From NCBI GenBank assembly GCA_016342755.1, contig JAEINS010000027.1, forward strand, positions 1-60,124: a DNA stretch of 60,124 bases. Direction: 5' to 3'. Positions 1 to 7,543 of the stretch are shown here, in pieces; positions within the stretch are counted from its first letter, which is position 1; each line of letters opens with the position of its first letter. The position numbers and the translations under genes were made by a program. Below the pieces are notes generated by a model, which had not been told where the DNA came from, searched no databases, and saw only the letters and a program-made list of their open reading frames with translations. Source of the DNA: Melioribacteraceae bacterium. Its GTDB lineage: Bacteria > Bacteroidota > Ignavibacteria > Ignavibacteriales > Melioribacteraceae.

Positions 1-576
1 AGAAAGCAGTAATGTTAAAACCGGATCTGTAAAACCTGAAGTAGTTTCTAAACAAGTTGTTGATCAAAATAATGTAGTTCCAAAGATTAGTACAAATGTA
101 AAAGAAAATAAAGTTGAAATAAGTCAGGCAGATATTAGGAAAAATGTAATTGTTAACGCAGGACCGGAAAAAGATATTACAAAGACTAAAGCAGAAAGCA
201 GTAATGTTAAAACCGGATCTGTAAAACCTGAAGTAGTTTCTAAACAAGTTGTTGATCAAAATAATGTAGTTCCAAAGATTAGTACAAATGTAAAAGAAAA
301 TAAAGTTGAAATAAGTCAGGCAGATATTAGGAAAAATGTAATTGTTAACGCAGGGCCGGAAAAAGATATTACAAAGACTGAAGTAGAAAGCAGTAATGTT
401 AAAACCGGATCTGTAAAACCTGAAGCAGCTTCTAAACAAGTTGTTGATCAAAATAATGTAGTTCCAAAGATTAGTACAAATGTAAAAGAAAATAAAGTTG
501 AAGTAAATCAGGCAGATATTAGGAGAAATGTGACTGTTAACACAGAGCCGGAAAAAGTTATTGTAAAGGCTGAACC
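1..576 (+). repeat. Three tandem 192-bp (64-codon) in-frame repeats inside fliK
   Basis: Copies begin at 1, 193 and 385, each opening with AGAAAGCAGTAATG. The period is exactly 192 bases, so the reading frame is kept. Copies 1 and 2 differ at only about 3 of 192 positions. Copy 3 is more diverged, especially in its last third. More copies may lie beyond the left edge. Near-identity at the DNA level suggests recent duplication or gene conversion rather than old selection on protein sequence alone. Confidence 0.95.
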
Positions 577-2017
577 AAAACTGGATGTAGAAAAAACATT
601 AAGAAGTGTTAATCAAAAAATTACTGAGCTTAATAATAATGCTGGTTTGGTGAAGCAAGAGTCTAAAAAGGCAGATTACAAAGTAGTTTTGGAAACATCG
701 GCAAACAATAATATTCAGCAAAAAGATTTACCAAAAACTGAAAAGCTATCTGATGTAATTGTTGATTCATCTCAAAAAACTAATGTTGATAAATCACAGA
801 CCGGAGCTAGTGTAAAACAGGCTGAGGTTAAGACTGAGATTGAGGTTAAGGCTGACGCAAGGAAAGAAGTTGATACAAATTTAGAAAAACCAAAGGCTGA
901 TTTAAAAGAGCAAGTGAAGATTGAAAAACCAGTTTCAGCATCAAAAGAAGTTGTGAATCAATTAAAGAATCTTGAATCAGTAAAAGTTAAGACAGATTTA
1001 AAACAACCTGAGTTAATAAAAAATAATGTCGCGGCTGAGAATAAAAATACAGAGCAGAATAAAGAAATTGAAATAAATAAAAAGTTAGATGTTATACCTG
1101 AAAAAACAAATGTAAAAGCTGGCTCAGATGAAAAGGTAATTGAAGTTAAAGAACCGGTTATAGATAAAGTTAAAACTCCAAATGTAAAATCTACTACAGA
1201 AGTAATTTTGGATAATAATAAGGTTAAATCAGTTCCTACTCCGGAAGTAAATCTTCAGAATGAAGTTGTTGAAGCTGCACAAAGAGAAAGTTTAAATGTT
1301 CATGTTAAAAAAGCTGTTAAGAATATTAGCTTTAAGGGAAACAAGGCTGAAGTAAAATCCGATAGTAAACCTTCATCGGGTAATGTTGCGTCTGTTACGG
1401 ATGAAATTAAATCTGCTATCAAAAAAAGTTCATTAACCGGCGAATCTGATAATAAAGATTCTAACCAAAAACAGCCTCAGGATAATTTCCAATTTGCTGA
1501 CCGGAAAGCGGCAAATCGTTTTGAAGAGATGACTAATATTCGGGAAGTGGTTAATAGTGAACGAATTGCGTTTGATAAAATTGAAAATTCTGCTGATACA
1601 TTAAAAACAGTTAAATCAGCAGAAGTAGTTAAAGAGATTGCAAAGTTTATTGAGAAGCAGGATAAAACTTCTTTAGTAATTAAAGTAAACCCTGAACATT
1701 TGGGAAAAGTTAAAATTGCTTTAGAAATAACAAATAAAATAGTTCGTGCAAATATTGAAGTTGAAAATGTAGCTGCAAAACAAATGCTTGAAGCTAACAT
1801 TAAAGAATTGAATGTGAATTTAAGTCAGTCTGGTACACAATTTGGTGGAGTAAATATAACTCTGGCTAATGCAGATCATAAGAATGCTAAGCATTTTACG
1901 AACAAGAAAAAGAATTCTTCCGGTTCGGATGTTGGTGACGAAAATGAAGCTAGTGGAAAAGGTGAATCGGGTAAAGTAAAAGATCTTGGTTATAATACCG
2001 TAGAATATTTAGCTTAG
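2..2017 (+). CDS. fliK: Flagellar hook-length control protein FliK (5' end outside window)
   Basis: The frame is open from the left edge of the window, so this is the 3' part (671 visible residues) of a longer gene. The C-terminal part (about bases 1650-1865) has the FliK/Flg_hook C-terminal pattern: hydrophobic beta strands around 'NPEHLGKVKIAL', then alternating 'VNITL'. This domain switches export specificity at FlhB when the hook reaches its final length. The long N-terminal part is rich in Lys, Glu, Val and Asn, looks extended, and begins with three 64-residue tandem repeats, which fits a ruler. A GTG at 530 preceded by AGGAG could be taken as a start. I reject it as the main start because the frame continues upstream through two more repeat copies. 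flgD follows 9 bases later, the usual fliK-flgD order. Confidence 0.85.
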   Translation, partial: ESSNVKTGSVKPEVVSKQVVDQNNVVPKISTNVKENKVEISQADIRKNVIVNAGPEKDITKTKAESSNVKTGSVKPEVVSKQVVDQNNVVPKISTNVKENKVEISQADIRKNVIVNAGPEKDITKTEVESSNVKTGSVKPEAASKQVVDQNNVVPKISTNVKENKVEVNQADIRRNVTVNTEPEKVIVKAEPKLDVEKTLRSVNQKITELNNNAGLVKQESKKADYKVVLETSANNNIQQKDLPKTEKLSDVIVDSSQKTNVDKSQTGASVKQAEVKTEIEVKADARKEVDTNLEKPKADLKEQVKIEKPVSASKEVVNQLKNLESVKVKTDLKQPELIKNNVAAENKNTEQNKEIEINKKLDVIPEKTNVKAGSDEKVIEVKEPVIDKVKTPNVKSTTEVILDNNKVKSVPTPEVNLQNEVVEAAQRESLNVHVKKAVKNISFKGNKAEVKSDSKPSSGNVASVTDEIKSAIKKSSLTGESDNKDSNQKQPQDNFQFADRKAANRFEEMTNIREVVNSERIAFDKIENSADTLKTVKSAEVVKEIAKFIEKQDKTSLVIKVNPEHLGKVKIALEITNKIVRANIEVENVAAKQMLEANIKELNVNLSQSGTQFGGVNITLANADHKNAKHFTNKKKNSSGSDVGDENEASGKGESGKVKDLGYNTVEYLA

Positions 2018-2026
2018 GAGGAAATA

Positions 2027-2731
2027 ATGTCAAGTACAATAGATGGATTATTTAGCGCGAATACAACGGTTCAGAATCCGGGAACGGGAAAAAGTGTTTT
2101 AGGCAAGGATGATTTTATGCATCTTATGTTAGCACAGCTTAAATATCAGGATCCTATGAATCCGATGGAAAGTGATGAATATGCTGCGCAGTTGGCTCAG
2201 TTCTCTTCACTTGAACAGTTGGAAAACCTGAATAACAGTATGACAACCAGTATTGAAGCTAACTATCAGTTAGCAAGTTCGGTTAACAATACAATGGCAT
2301 CAAATTTTATTGGTAAAGATGTTAAGTTAACCTCTACAACTATTGGATATAAAGGTCAGGAAGAGATTCAGTTAGGATATGATCTTGCCGGACAATCGAG
2401 CAAAACCACCATTAGCATTATGGATGAGAATGGTGATGTAATAAAAACAATAGAAAATTTGAGTACAAAGACAGGTTACCATAAACTTTCCTGGGATTTT
2501 ACCGATAATGCCGGTAAGAAAGTAGAAGAAGGTTCTTATCGTTTTAAAGTTGATTCACCAGGATACAATGACGAAGTAATTTATAACGATGCATTTATTG
2601 TCGGAAGTATAAAATCAATAAAGTTTACATCCGATGGAACTAAAGTATTGATAGAAGGTCAGGAGTATAATCTTAGCGAAGTAGTAGAAATAATGGACCC
2701 AGATATAACAGGAGACAATGAAGATGGCTGA
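2027..2731 (+). CDS. flgD: Flagellar hook capping/assembly protein FlgD
   Basis: This scaffold caps the growing hook so FlgE subunits can polymerise, and it is lost from the finished flagellum. The N-terminus carries the FlgD signature: 'DDFMHLMLAQLKYQDPMNP' followed by 'EYAAQLAQFSSLEQLENLN' (about residues 27-68). A Tudor/FnIII-like beta region follows, with 'ENGDVIKTIE' and 'SWDFTDNAGKKV', as in full-length FlgD. At 234 residues it is of normal size. The start has a strong AGGAGG site 5-6 bases upstream (TAGGAGGAAATAATG). It lies between fliK and the small operon protein, overlapping the latter by a few bases, so it is translationally coupled. Confidence 0.95.
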   Translation: MSSTIDGLFSANTTVQNPGTGKSVLGKDDFMHLMLAQLKYQDPMNPMESDEYAAQLAQFSSLEQLENLNNSMTTSIEANYQLASSVNNTMASNFIGKDVKLTSTTIGYKGQEEIQLGYDLAGQSSKTTISIMDENGDVIKTIENLSTKTGYHKLSWDFTDNAGKKVEEGSYRFKVDSPGYNDEVIYNDAFIVGSIKSIKFTSDGTKVLIEGQEYNLSEVVEIMDPDITGDNEDG

Positions 2732-3104
2732 TATAATTAATGGGATTAAAGTCCCCTTTATACCGATTGAAAGACCGGTAGATCAACCGTCAAAAGTAAA
2801 TAGGAAAGGTACTGATCCATTTAAGTCAGTTTTTGAAGAAGAACTGAAGAAGGTAAAATTGTCGAGTCATGCAGTTAAAAGATTGGAAACAAGAAACATC
2901 AGCTTATCGGAAACAGAAATGAATCGTTTACAGGACGCGGTAAATATGGCTGAAAACAAAGGAGCAAAGGATTCATTAGTAATGATGGACGATACAGCGT
3001 TTATAGTTAACATTCCAAACAAAACAGTTGTAACGGCATTACCGATTGAAAAGAATGGAGAAAATGTATTTACTAATATTGACAGTGTAGTTTTTGCAAA
3101 GTAA
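2724..3104 (+). CDS. Small flagellar operon protein (TIGR02530/YvyG-type)
   Basis: This matches the small protein usually found between flgD and flgE in Firmicutes and related hook operons (the 'flagellar operon protein' family). Its exact role is not established. The family pattern is visible: 'FKSVFEEELKK', then 'LSSHAVKRLETRNISL', a helix ending 'AENKGAKDSLVMMD', and beta strands 'AFIVNIPNKTVVTAL'. An earlier ATG at 2718 is possible, but GGAG at 2711-2714 sits only 3 bases from it and 9 bases from the ATG at 2724, so I chose 2724. The gene overlaps the end of flgD, which also indicates coupling. Confidence 0.8.
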   Translation: MADIINGIKVPFIPIERPVDQPSKVNRKGTDPFKSVFEEELKKVKLSSHAVKRLETRNISLSETEMNRLQDAVNMAENKGAKDSLVMMDDTAFIVNIPNKTVVTALPIEKNGENVFTNIDSVVFAK

Positions 3105-3134
3105 ATAAACAATAATAACATAAACAATAGTTAC

Positions 3135-3204
3135 GGCGGGACCTTTCAAGGACGCCTCGATTCAACCGACCGACTGACGTTGAATCACTATTAAAACTTG
3201 GAGG
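3135..3204 (+). promoter_or_regulatory. Structured flgE leader with CsrA-like GGA sites
   Basis: The 106-base space before flgE contains two adjacent inverted repeats and is richer in G+C than its surroundings. The first can fold as GGCG (3135-3138) with CGCC (3153-3156), with CCT/AGG pairing inside. The second is a perfect 8-bp stem, GATTCAAC (3159-3166) with GTTGAATC (3179-3186), loop 12. CAAGGACG (3147-3154) fits the CsrA core CANGGANG. A second GGA lies in the Shine-Dalgarno GGAGG (3200-3204), 7 bases before the flgE ATG. Two GGA sites about 50 nt apart, one over the SD, resemble the B. subtilis hag leader. The CsrA role is inference. Confidence 0.45.
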
Positions 3205-3210
3205 TATATT

Positions 3211-4851
3211 ATGTCACTTCTTAATTCACTATTCTCAGGTGTATCTGGTATTCGTAATCATCAGGCTATGATGGATAACATTGGTAATAATATTGCCAAC
3301 GTAAATACTTTAGGATACAAATCAACACGTGTAACTTTCTCAGATACTTTTAACCAGTTTGTAAGGTTTGGTAGCGATCCTACCGATAGCAATGGCGGTA
3401 CAAGTGCATTCCAGATTGGTTTAGGTATGAAAGTTAACTCAATCGATAGGAACTGGAACCAGGGTACTTTTGAAAGAACCGGTCTTGTTACCGATTTAGC
3501 CCTACAGGGCGACGCTTTATTTGCGTTAGAAAATAATGGTGAAAGATTCTACTCAAGAGCCGGATCTTTTACATTTGACTCGGATGGTAATTTGGTTAAC
3601 AACCAAAATGGTGCAACTGTCTTAGGTAAAAATGCAACTGCCGATGGAGTAATTCCTCCCGGAAATAATCTTGAGAAAATTATAGTAAACAAAAATGAAA
3701 GAATTCCTGCCGTAGCGACAACGGATATTACTTGGGCTGGAAACCTAGATAGTACTAAAACTGTAACTGCATCTGATTTATACGAGCAGAGTGGAAATAT
3801 TCGAGCTGATCGTGCAGTTGGTGAAGTTGTGCAAGAATTCAACACAATTTATAACTCGTATGGTGATGAATATAAGTTAACTACTTCTTATGAAAAAACT
3901 GGTGCTGATGCCTGGAACATGACTTATGAAATTCAAAAATTACAATCAGATGGTTCATATGGTGCAGCTGTTGTTACATCGGCAGCGGCAACTCCAATCA
4001 CATTTGTTCCAGGAACTGGTGACTTATCTTCACCAGCATCAATTCCAGATATAAGTGATAGTACTGAAAGCCTAAGTTTTACTTTAGATATTTCAAAAAT
4101 TACTCAAAATAGTGCTGCAGAAACAATTAGTTCTAATGTAGATGCTAATAGAGAGCCAACTTTGGTTGATGGTACTCTTTCTGTATTTGATTCTCTAGGT
4201 AACACTCACACATTAACCGTTCGTTTTACTAAACTTGATGAAAGTGAATGGGCGTTTAGAGCAACGGTTCCAGATGAGAGTGGAACTTTGTTAAATAATG
4301 TTGGAACAGTGTCATTTGGGATTGATGGTTCTATTACTTCGGTAGCACCTGCTACTCCAATATTAAGTTTTAATCCAACAGGTGGTGCAAGTACACAAAA
4401 TATAGAACTCGATTTTGGGTCTGGTTTTGACGGAATTACACAAACTTCATCTGATTCAGTTGTTTCAGCTTTAAGCCAGAACGGTAGTGATGCGGCAACT
4501 TTAGCGGATCTAAGTTTAGACCAGTATGGAAATATTATTGGTGTATTCTCAAACGGTAATTCCAGAAAAATGGCTCAGATTCTTTTAGCAAAATTCCCAA
4601 ACAATAGCGGTTTAACAAGTGTTGGTGATAATATGTACACAGTTGGCGCAAATGCCGGTACTCCTATTATTGGCGATCCTGGTGAGGTTACAGGTACAAC
4701 AATTCAGTCCGGTGCTTTAGAGCAATCAAACGTTGATCTTTCTGAACAGTTCACTAAAATGATTGTTGCGCAGAGAGGATTCCAGGCTAACGCCAGAGTT
4801 GTAACCGTTTCTGATCAGCTGCTTCAGGAAATAACAAACTTAGTTAGATAA
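3211..4851 (+). CDS. flgE: Flagellar hook protein FlgE
   Basis: This is the structural subunit of the hook, the universal joint outside the cell. The N-terminus has the rod/hook signature, with the heptad-rich 'NIGNNIANVNTLGYKSTRV' at residues 24-42. The C-terminus has the matching 'GALEQSNVDLSEQFTKMI' and 'QRGFQANARVV' helix. At 546 residues it is longer than the roughly 400-residue E. coli FlgE. The extra length lies in the middle, where two FlaE-like beta modules follow each other (about residues 205-294 and 320-410), both with a 'D.LG/YGDE.(K/H).LT....KT..' pattern. GGAGG lies 7 bases before the ATG. It is the last gene of its unit and is followed by a 14-bp stem hairpin. Confidence 0.95.
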   Translation: MSLLNSLFSGVSGIRNHQAMMDNIGNNIANVNTLGYKSTRVTFSDTFNQFVRFGSDPTDSNGGTSAFQIGLGMKVNSIDRNWNQGTFERTGLVTDLALQGDALFALENNGERFYSRAGSFTFDSDGNLVNNQNGATVLGKNATADGVIPPGNNLEKIIVNKNERIPAVATTDITWAGNLDSTKTVTASDLYEQSGNIRADRAVGEVVQEFNTIYNSYGDEYKLTTSYEKTGADAWNMTYEIQKLQSDGSYGAAVVTSAAATPITFVPGTGDLSSPASIPDISDSTESLSFTLDISKITQNSAAETISSNVDANREPTLVDGTLSVFDSLGNTHTLTVRFTKLDESEWAFRATVPDESGTLLNNVGTVSFGIDGSITSVAPATPILSFNPTGGASTQNIELDFGSGFDGITQTSSDSVVSALSQNGSDAATLADLSLDQYGNIIGVFSNGNSRKMAQILLAKFPNNSGLTSVGDNMYTVGANAGTPIIGDPGEVTGTTIQSGALEQSNVDLSEQFTKMIVAQRGFQANARVVTVSDQLLQEITNLVR

Positions 4852-4863
4852 TACTTAGAATTT

Positions 4864-4895
4864 CATTAACCCATGGAGTAATCCATGGGTTAATG
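4864..4895 (+). terminator. Perfect 14-bp hairpin after flgE
   Basis: Bases 4864-4877 are exactly complementary to 4882-4895 with a GTAA tetraloop (4878-4881). It starts 12 bases after the flgE stop. There is no clear T-run behind it, so it may act as an mRNA 3' stabiliser or processing end as much as an intrinsic terminator. It marks the boundary between the hook unit and the fliL unit. Confidence 0.6.
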
Positions 4896-5035
4896 ATAAT
4901 AGTCTTCTACAATCAAAATTCAAATACTATTCATCATTTGTTCAATATTAGCCAGTCTAAAATCACTCAAATCTAATTACATTCAAAAACCTCCATTTAT
5001 CGAGAAAAAATAGACTTTTTTACCTATCTAAAGAA

Positions 5036-5051
5036 TGGCATATCTCTTGAT
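5036..5051 (+). promoter_or_regulatory. Possible sigma54-like promoter upstream of fliL
   Basis: TGGCATATCTCTTGAT has TGGCA at the -24 position and TTG at -12 with the right 10-base gap, but has GA where the -12 element should have GC. It lies 37 bases before the fliL ATG, in a 236-base gap that starts a new unit. The rest of this gap is AT-rich with no other feature I can support. The site is weaker than the one at 14491. Confidence 0.3.
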
Positions 5052-5087
5052 TGTTCTGTACTGATTTTAATATTAATTGGTGAAAAA

Positions 5088-5669
5088 ATGGCAGACGAAA
5101 AAGGACAAGAAAAACCACAAGCGGAACCAGAAGTTAAATCGAGTAAAAAGGGGGGATTAAGTCCCAAAGTATTTATTATCGGAATTCCTTTATTCGTTAT
5201 TCAATTAGTGCTGGTATATTTTGTAACCGGTTACATTTATAATCAGAAACACGGACCGGTTTATGGTGATGAAGGGAATGCTCATGGAACTGCAACTGAA
5301 CATGTTGAAGAGGAGTCGGAAGAAGAGGAAGGCGGCGGTGCTCACGGTGGCGAAGGCGGCGGTGGAGTTAATAATATTGTAAGTATTGAAGATATTATAC
5401 TTAATCCGGCTGGTACAAACGGACAGGTAATTATGCTTGTTTCAGTTGGTTTTGATATGAAAAACGCCGCAATGAAAACTGCTGTTGAAGAACAGGAAGT
5501 TCTGGTAAGAGATTTAATAATTTCCACATTGGCCCAGAAAGGTTTACAGGAACTCTCGGATTATAGTTTTCGTGATTCTCTAAAAGTAGAGCTTTCACAT
5601 AAACTGGTTGAAAGGTTTGAACAGGTAGAAGTTAATCATGTGTATTTCCCAAAATATATTATTCAATAA
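5088..5669 (+). CDS. fliL: Flagellar basal body-associated protein FliL
   Basis: FliL is an inner-membrane protein that surrounds and supports the stator units at the basal body. The sequence shows a short charged cytoplasmic N-terminus, one membrane segment (about residues 28-49, 'KVFIIGIPLFVIQLVLVYFV'), then a low-complexity Glu/Gly/His linker (about residues 60-97). The periplasmic FliL domain follows: 'EDIILNPAGTNGQVIMLVSV', a helix, and 'FEQVEVNHVYFPKYIIQ' at the end. The linker is unusually acidic and Gly-rich compared with its neighbours. It is the first gene of the fliL-to-flhG unit, with only a weak GGTG ribosome site before the ATG. Confidence 0.9.
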   Translation: MADEKGQEKPQAEPEVKSSKKGGLSPKVFIIGIPLFVIQLVLVYFVTGYIYNQKHGPVYGDEGNAHGTATEHVEEESEEEEGGGAHGGEGGGGVNNIVSIEDIILNPAGTNGQVIMLVSVGFDMKNAAMKTAVEEQEVLVRDLIISTLAQKGLQELSDYSFRDSLKVELSHKLVERFEQVEVNHVYFPKYIIQ

Positions 5670-5689
5670 GTAACCGGATTTAAGAAACT

Positions 5690-6676
5690 ATGGCAGAAGT
5701 ACTATCGCAAAGTGAAATTGATGCGTTGCTTAACAACATGTCAACCGGTGAGGAGGAATCTAAACCAGAGGTTTTTGCCGATCAGGAGGTAGTTCCTTTT
5801 GATTTTAGGCTTCCGAATCGTATTTCTAAAAACCAGTTAAGAACCATACGAAATATTCATGAAAACTTTGCAGAAAGTTTTGGATCCTTTTTAATGGGTA
5901 AGCTACAGACAATTATAAATATAAATGTAATTTCTGTTGATCAGATATATTATTCTGAATATGTGTTGTCTGTTTCAAATCCGGCATGTTTATTTACTTT
6001 CGACATTAAAAATACCGATATCAAAGGTATATTAGAATTGAGTCCGGAACTGGCGTTAACTTTTGTAGACAGACTTCTTGGCGGTAACGGATTAGGAACA
6101 AAAAGTACAAAAACAATTACACCAATTGAACAGAAAGTTCTCTATTCATTAGTACAAAGAATTTTACAAAACGATTTAAGAAAATCCTGGCAGATTATTG
6201 AAGATTTTGATTTTGATATTGATAAATTTGAGCCGGATATTGATTTTGCGCAGATAACATCGCAAAGTGAAAGTGTGTTATTAATTTCTTTTGAAATATT
6301 TATTGGCGAACAATCATATTTAATGAACTTATGTTTTGCAACTTACGCGTTTGATACAGTTTTATCAAAACTAAGCAGCCAGAGTCTTTCAACAATTAGA
6401 CCTGTTAAATATGAAGGAACAACCTCAAAAGCAATTATAAGGGATCGTCTGCATGGAACAAAACTTAATGTTGCAGTAGAATTTGGGAAATCAAAAATAT
6501 CATTCCATCAATTACTTAATCTTGAATTAGGTGATATTGTATTATTAGAGAATAAAGTTGGTGATGAAGTAAGAGTTAGAATTGATCAAAAAGAAGTGTT
6601 TTACGGAGTTCCCGGAGTGGTTAATAATAGGAAAGCTGTTAAAATAACAAGTAAAGCTGAATCTAAGGAGAGATAA
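5690..6676 (+). CDS. fliM: Flagellar motor switch protein FliM
   Basis: FliM is the C-ring component that binds phosphorylated CheY and controls the rotation sense. Residues 4-16 contain the CheY-binding motif 'VLSQSEIDALLNN'. The middle domain has the FliM core 'LELSPELALTFVDRLLGGNG', and the C-terminal 80 residues form the SPOA/FliN-like fold ('LNLELGDIVLLENKVGDEVRV'). Length is normal at 328 residues. fliN starts on the next base after the fliM stop. The intact CheY motif suggests that a chemotaxis pathway acts on this motor, although no cheA or cheW lies in the window. Confidence 0.95.
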   Translation: MAEVLSQSEIDALLNNMSTGEEESKPEVFADQEVVPFDFRLPNRISKNQLRTIRNIHENFAESFGSFLMGKLQTIININVISVDQIYYSEYVLSVSNPACLFTFDIKNTDIKGILELSPELALTFVDRLLGGNGLGTKSTKTITPIEQKVLYSLVQRILQNDLRKSWQIIEDFDFDIDKFEPDIDFAQITSQSESVLLISFEIFIGEQSYLMNLCFATYAFDTVLSKLSSQSLSTIRPVKYEGTTSKAIIRDRLHGTKLNVAVEFGKSKISFHQLLNLELGDIVLLENKVGDEVRVRIDQKEVFYGVPGVVNNRKAVKITSKAESKER

Positions 6677-7141
6677 ATGGCTGATGAAAATTTAGAAAAT
6701 CAAGAAGAAAATGCTGAATCGCAAGCTGATGATATTTTAAATGAGGCTGGCGGAGGCGCACCTAGTGCTGATGACATTTTAGCTCAGGCCGAAAGTGAAG
6801 CATCGGGAGGAGGAGGCAAGATTGTTGGCAGTGTGGCTGATTTCCCCGAATTTGATGAGTCTTCTAAATCAGGCGTTTCTGGCGATGAAAAGCTGGAGTT
6901 TCTTAAAGATCTGCAGCTTAATGTTTATATTGAACTTGGCAGAACCAAGATGCAGATTAAAGATATTATGGAATTAGAACGCGGCTATGTAATTGAACTT
7001 GAAAAACTGGCAAGTGAACCTGTAGATATTTTTGTTAATAATAAAAAAATTGCCGAAGGTGAAGTTGTTGTAATTGATAAACATTTTGGTATTAGAATAA
7101 CAAATTTGGTTGAAACAGATGAACGAATAAAGGGACTTTAA
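6677..7141 (+). CDS. fliN: Flagellar motor switch protein FliN
   Basis: This is a C-ring subunit with a SPOA domain in the C-terminal half ('LNVYIELGRTKMQIKDIMEL', then 'VDIFVNNKKIAEGEVVVIDK' and 'FGIRITNLV'). The N-terminal 60 residues are acidic and low in complexity, and contain two short copies of an 'ADDIL..A' motif (about residues 17-25 and 31-39). These recall the EIDALL-type peptide at the start of FliM, but whether they bind anything is not known. The ATG follows fliM directly and a GGAGAT site precedes it within the fliM end, so the two are coupled. Confidence 0.93.
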   Translation: MADENLENQEENAESQADDILNEAGGGAPSADDILAQAESEASGGGGKIVGSVADFPEFDESSKSGVSGDEKLEFLKDLQLNVYIELGRTKMQIKDIMELERGYVIELEKLASEPVDIFVNNKKIAEGEVVVIDKHFGIRITNLVETDERIKGL

Positions 7142-7201
7142 AACCTTTATTCGCGTTTCAATAATCTGATGGGCTGCCGTTAAAATAATCGAAGGAAAAT
7201 A

Positions 7202-7543
7202 ATGAGTTACTGGGACATTGCAAATATATTTATAGTATTACTGATTCTTTTAGGAGTTATGTATGCATTGTTATATTTGATGAAAAGATTTTTATATCCA
7301 TCGGGTACAAAGACAAACGGACAGTTTAATATAAATGTTCTTTCAACTCAGATGTTAATGCCAAAAAGATTTCTTTCCATTGTTAAAGTTAAAGATAAAA
7401 TTTATTTACTTGGTATAAGTGAACAGTCTATTAATATGATTGATAAACTTGATGATGACGGTTCTTTTGAAGATGCAAATAATAAGCAGTTGCCGGGTGC
7501 AAACTTTTTTAATGTATTTAAAAAGTCGCTAGGTAAACAATGA
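7202..7543 (+). CDS. fliO: Flagellar protein FliO
   Basis: FliO is a small membrane protein that helps assemble the FliP ring of the export gate. It has one N-terminal membrane segment (about residues 7-28), a basic stretch ('LMKRFLYPSG'), and a short cytoplasmic domain with the FliO pattern 'INVLSTQMLMPKRFLSIVKV..KIYLLGISE' spread over residues 42-80. The 113-residue length fits. AAGGAAA precedes the ATG at proper distance. It overlaps fliP by ATGA, and its position directly before fliP supports the call. Confidence 0.85.
   Translation: MSYWDIANIFIVLLILLGVMYALLYLMKRFLYPSGTKTNGQFNINVLSTQMLMPKRFLSIVKVKDKIYLLGISEQSINMIDKLDDDGSFEDANNKQLPGANFFNVFKKSLGKQ

Noticed and set aside
1-576. Tandem repeats as a CRISPR array or minisatellite
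   Set aside because: The period of 192 bases keeps the reading frame, the units are coding and there are no unique spacers.
530-2017. GTG at 530 as the true start of fliK
   Set aside because: The frame is open to the left edge and encodes two more copies of the same repeat, so 530 is an internal codon.
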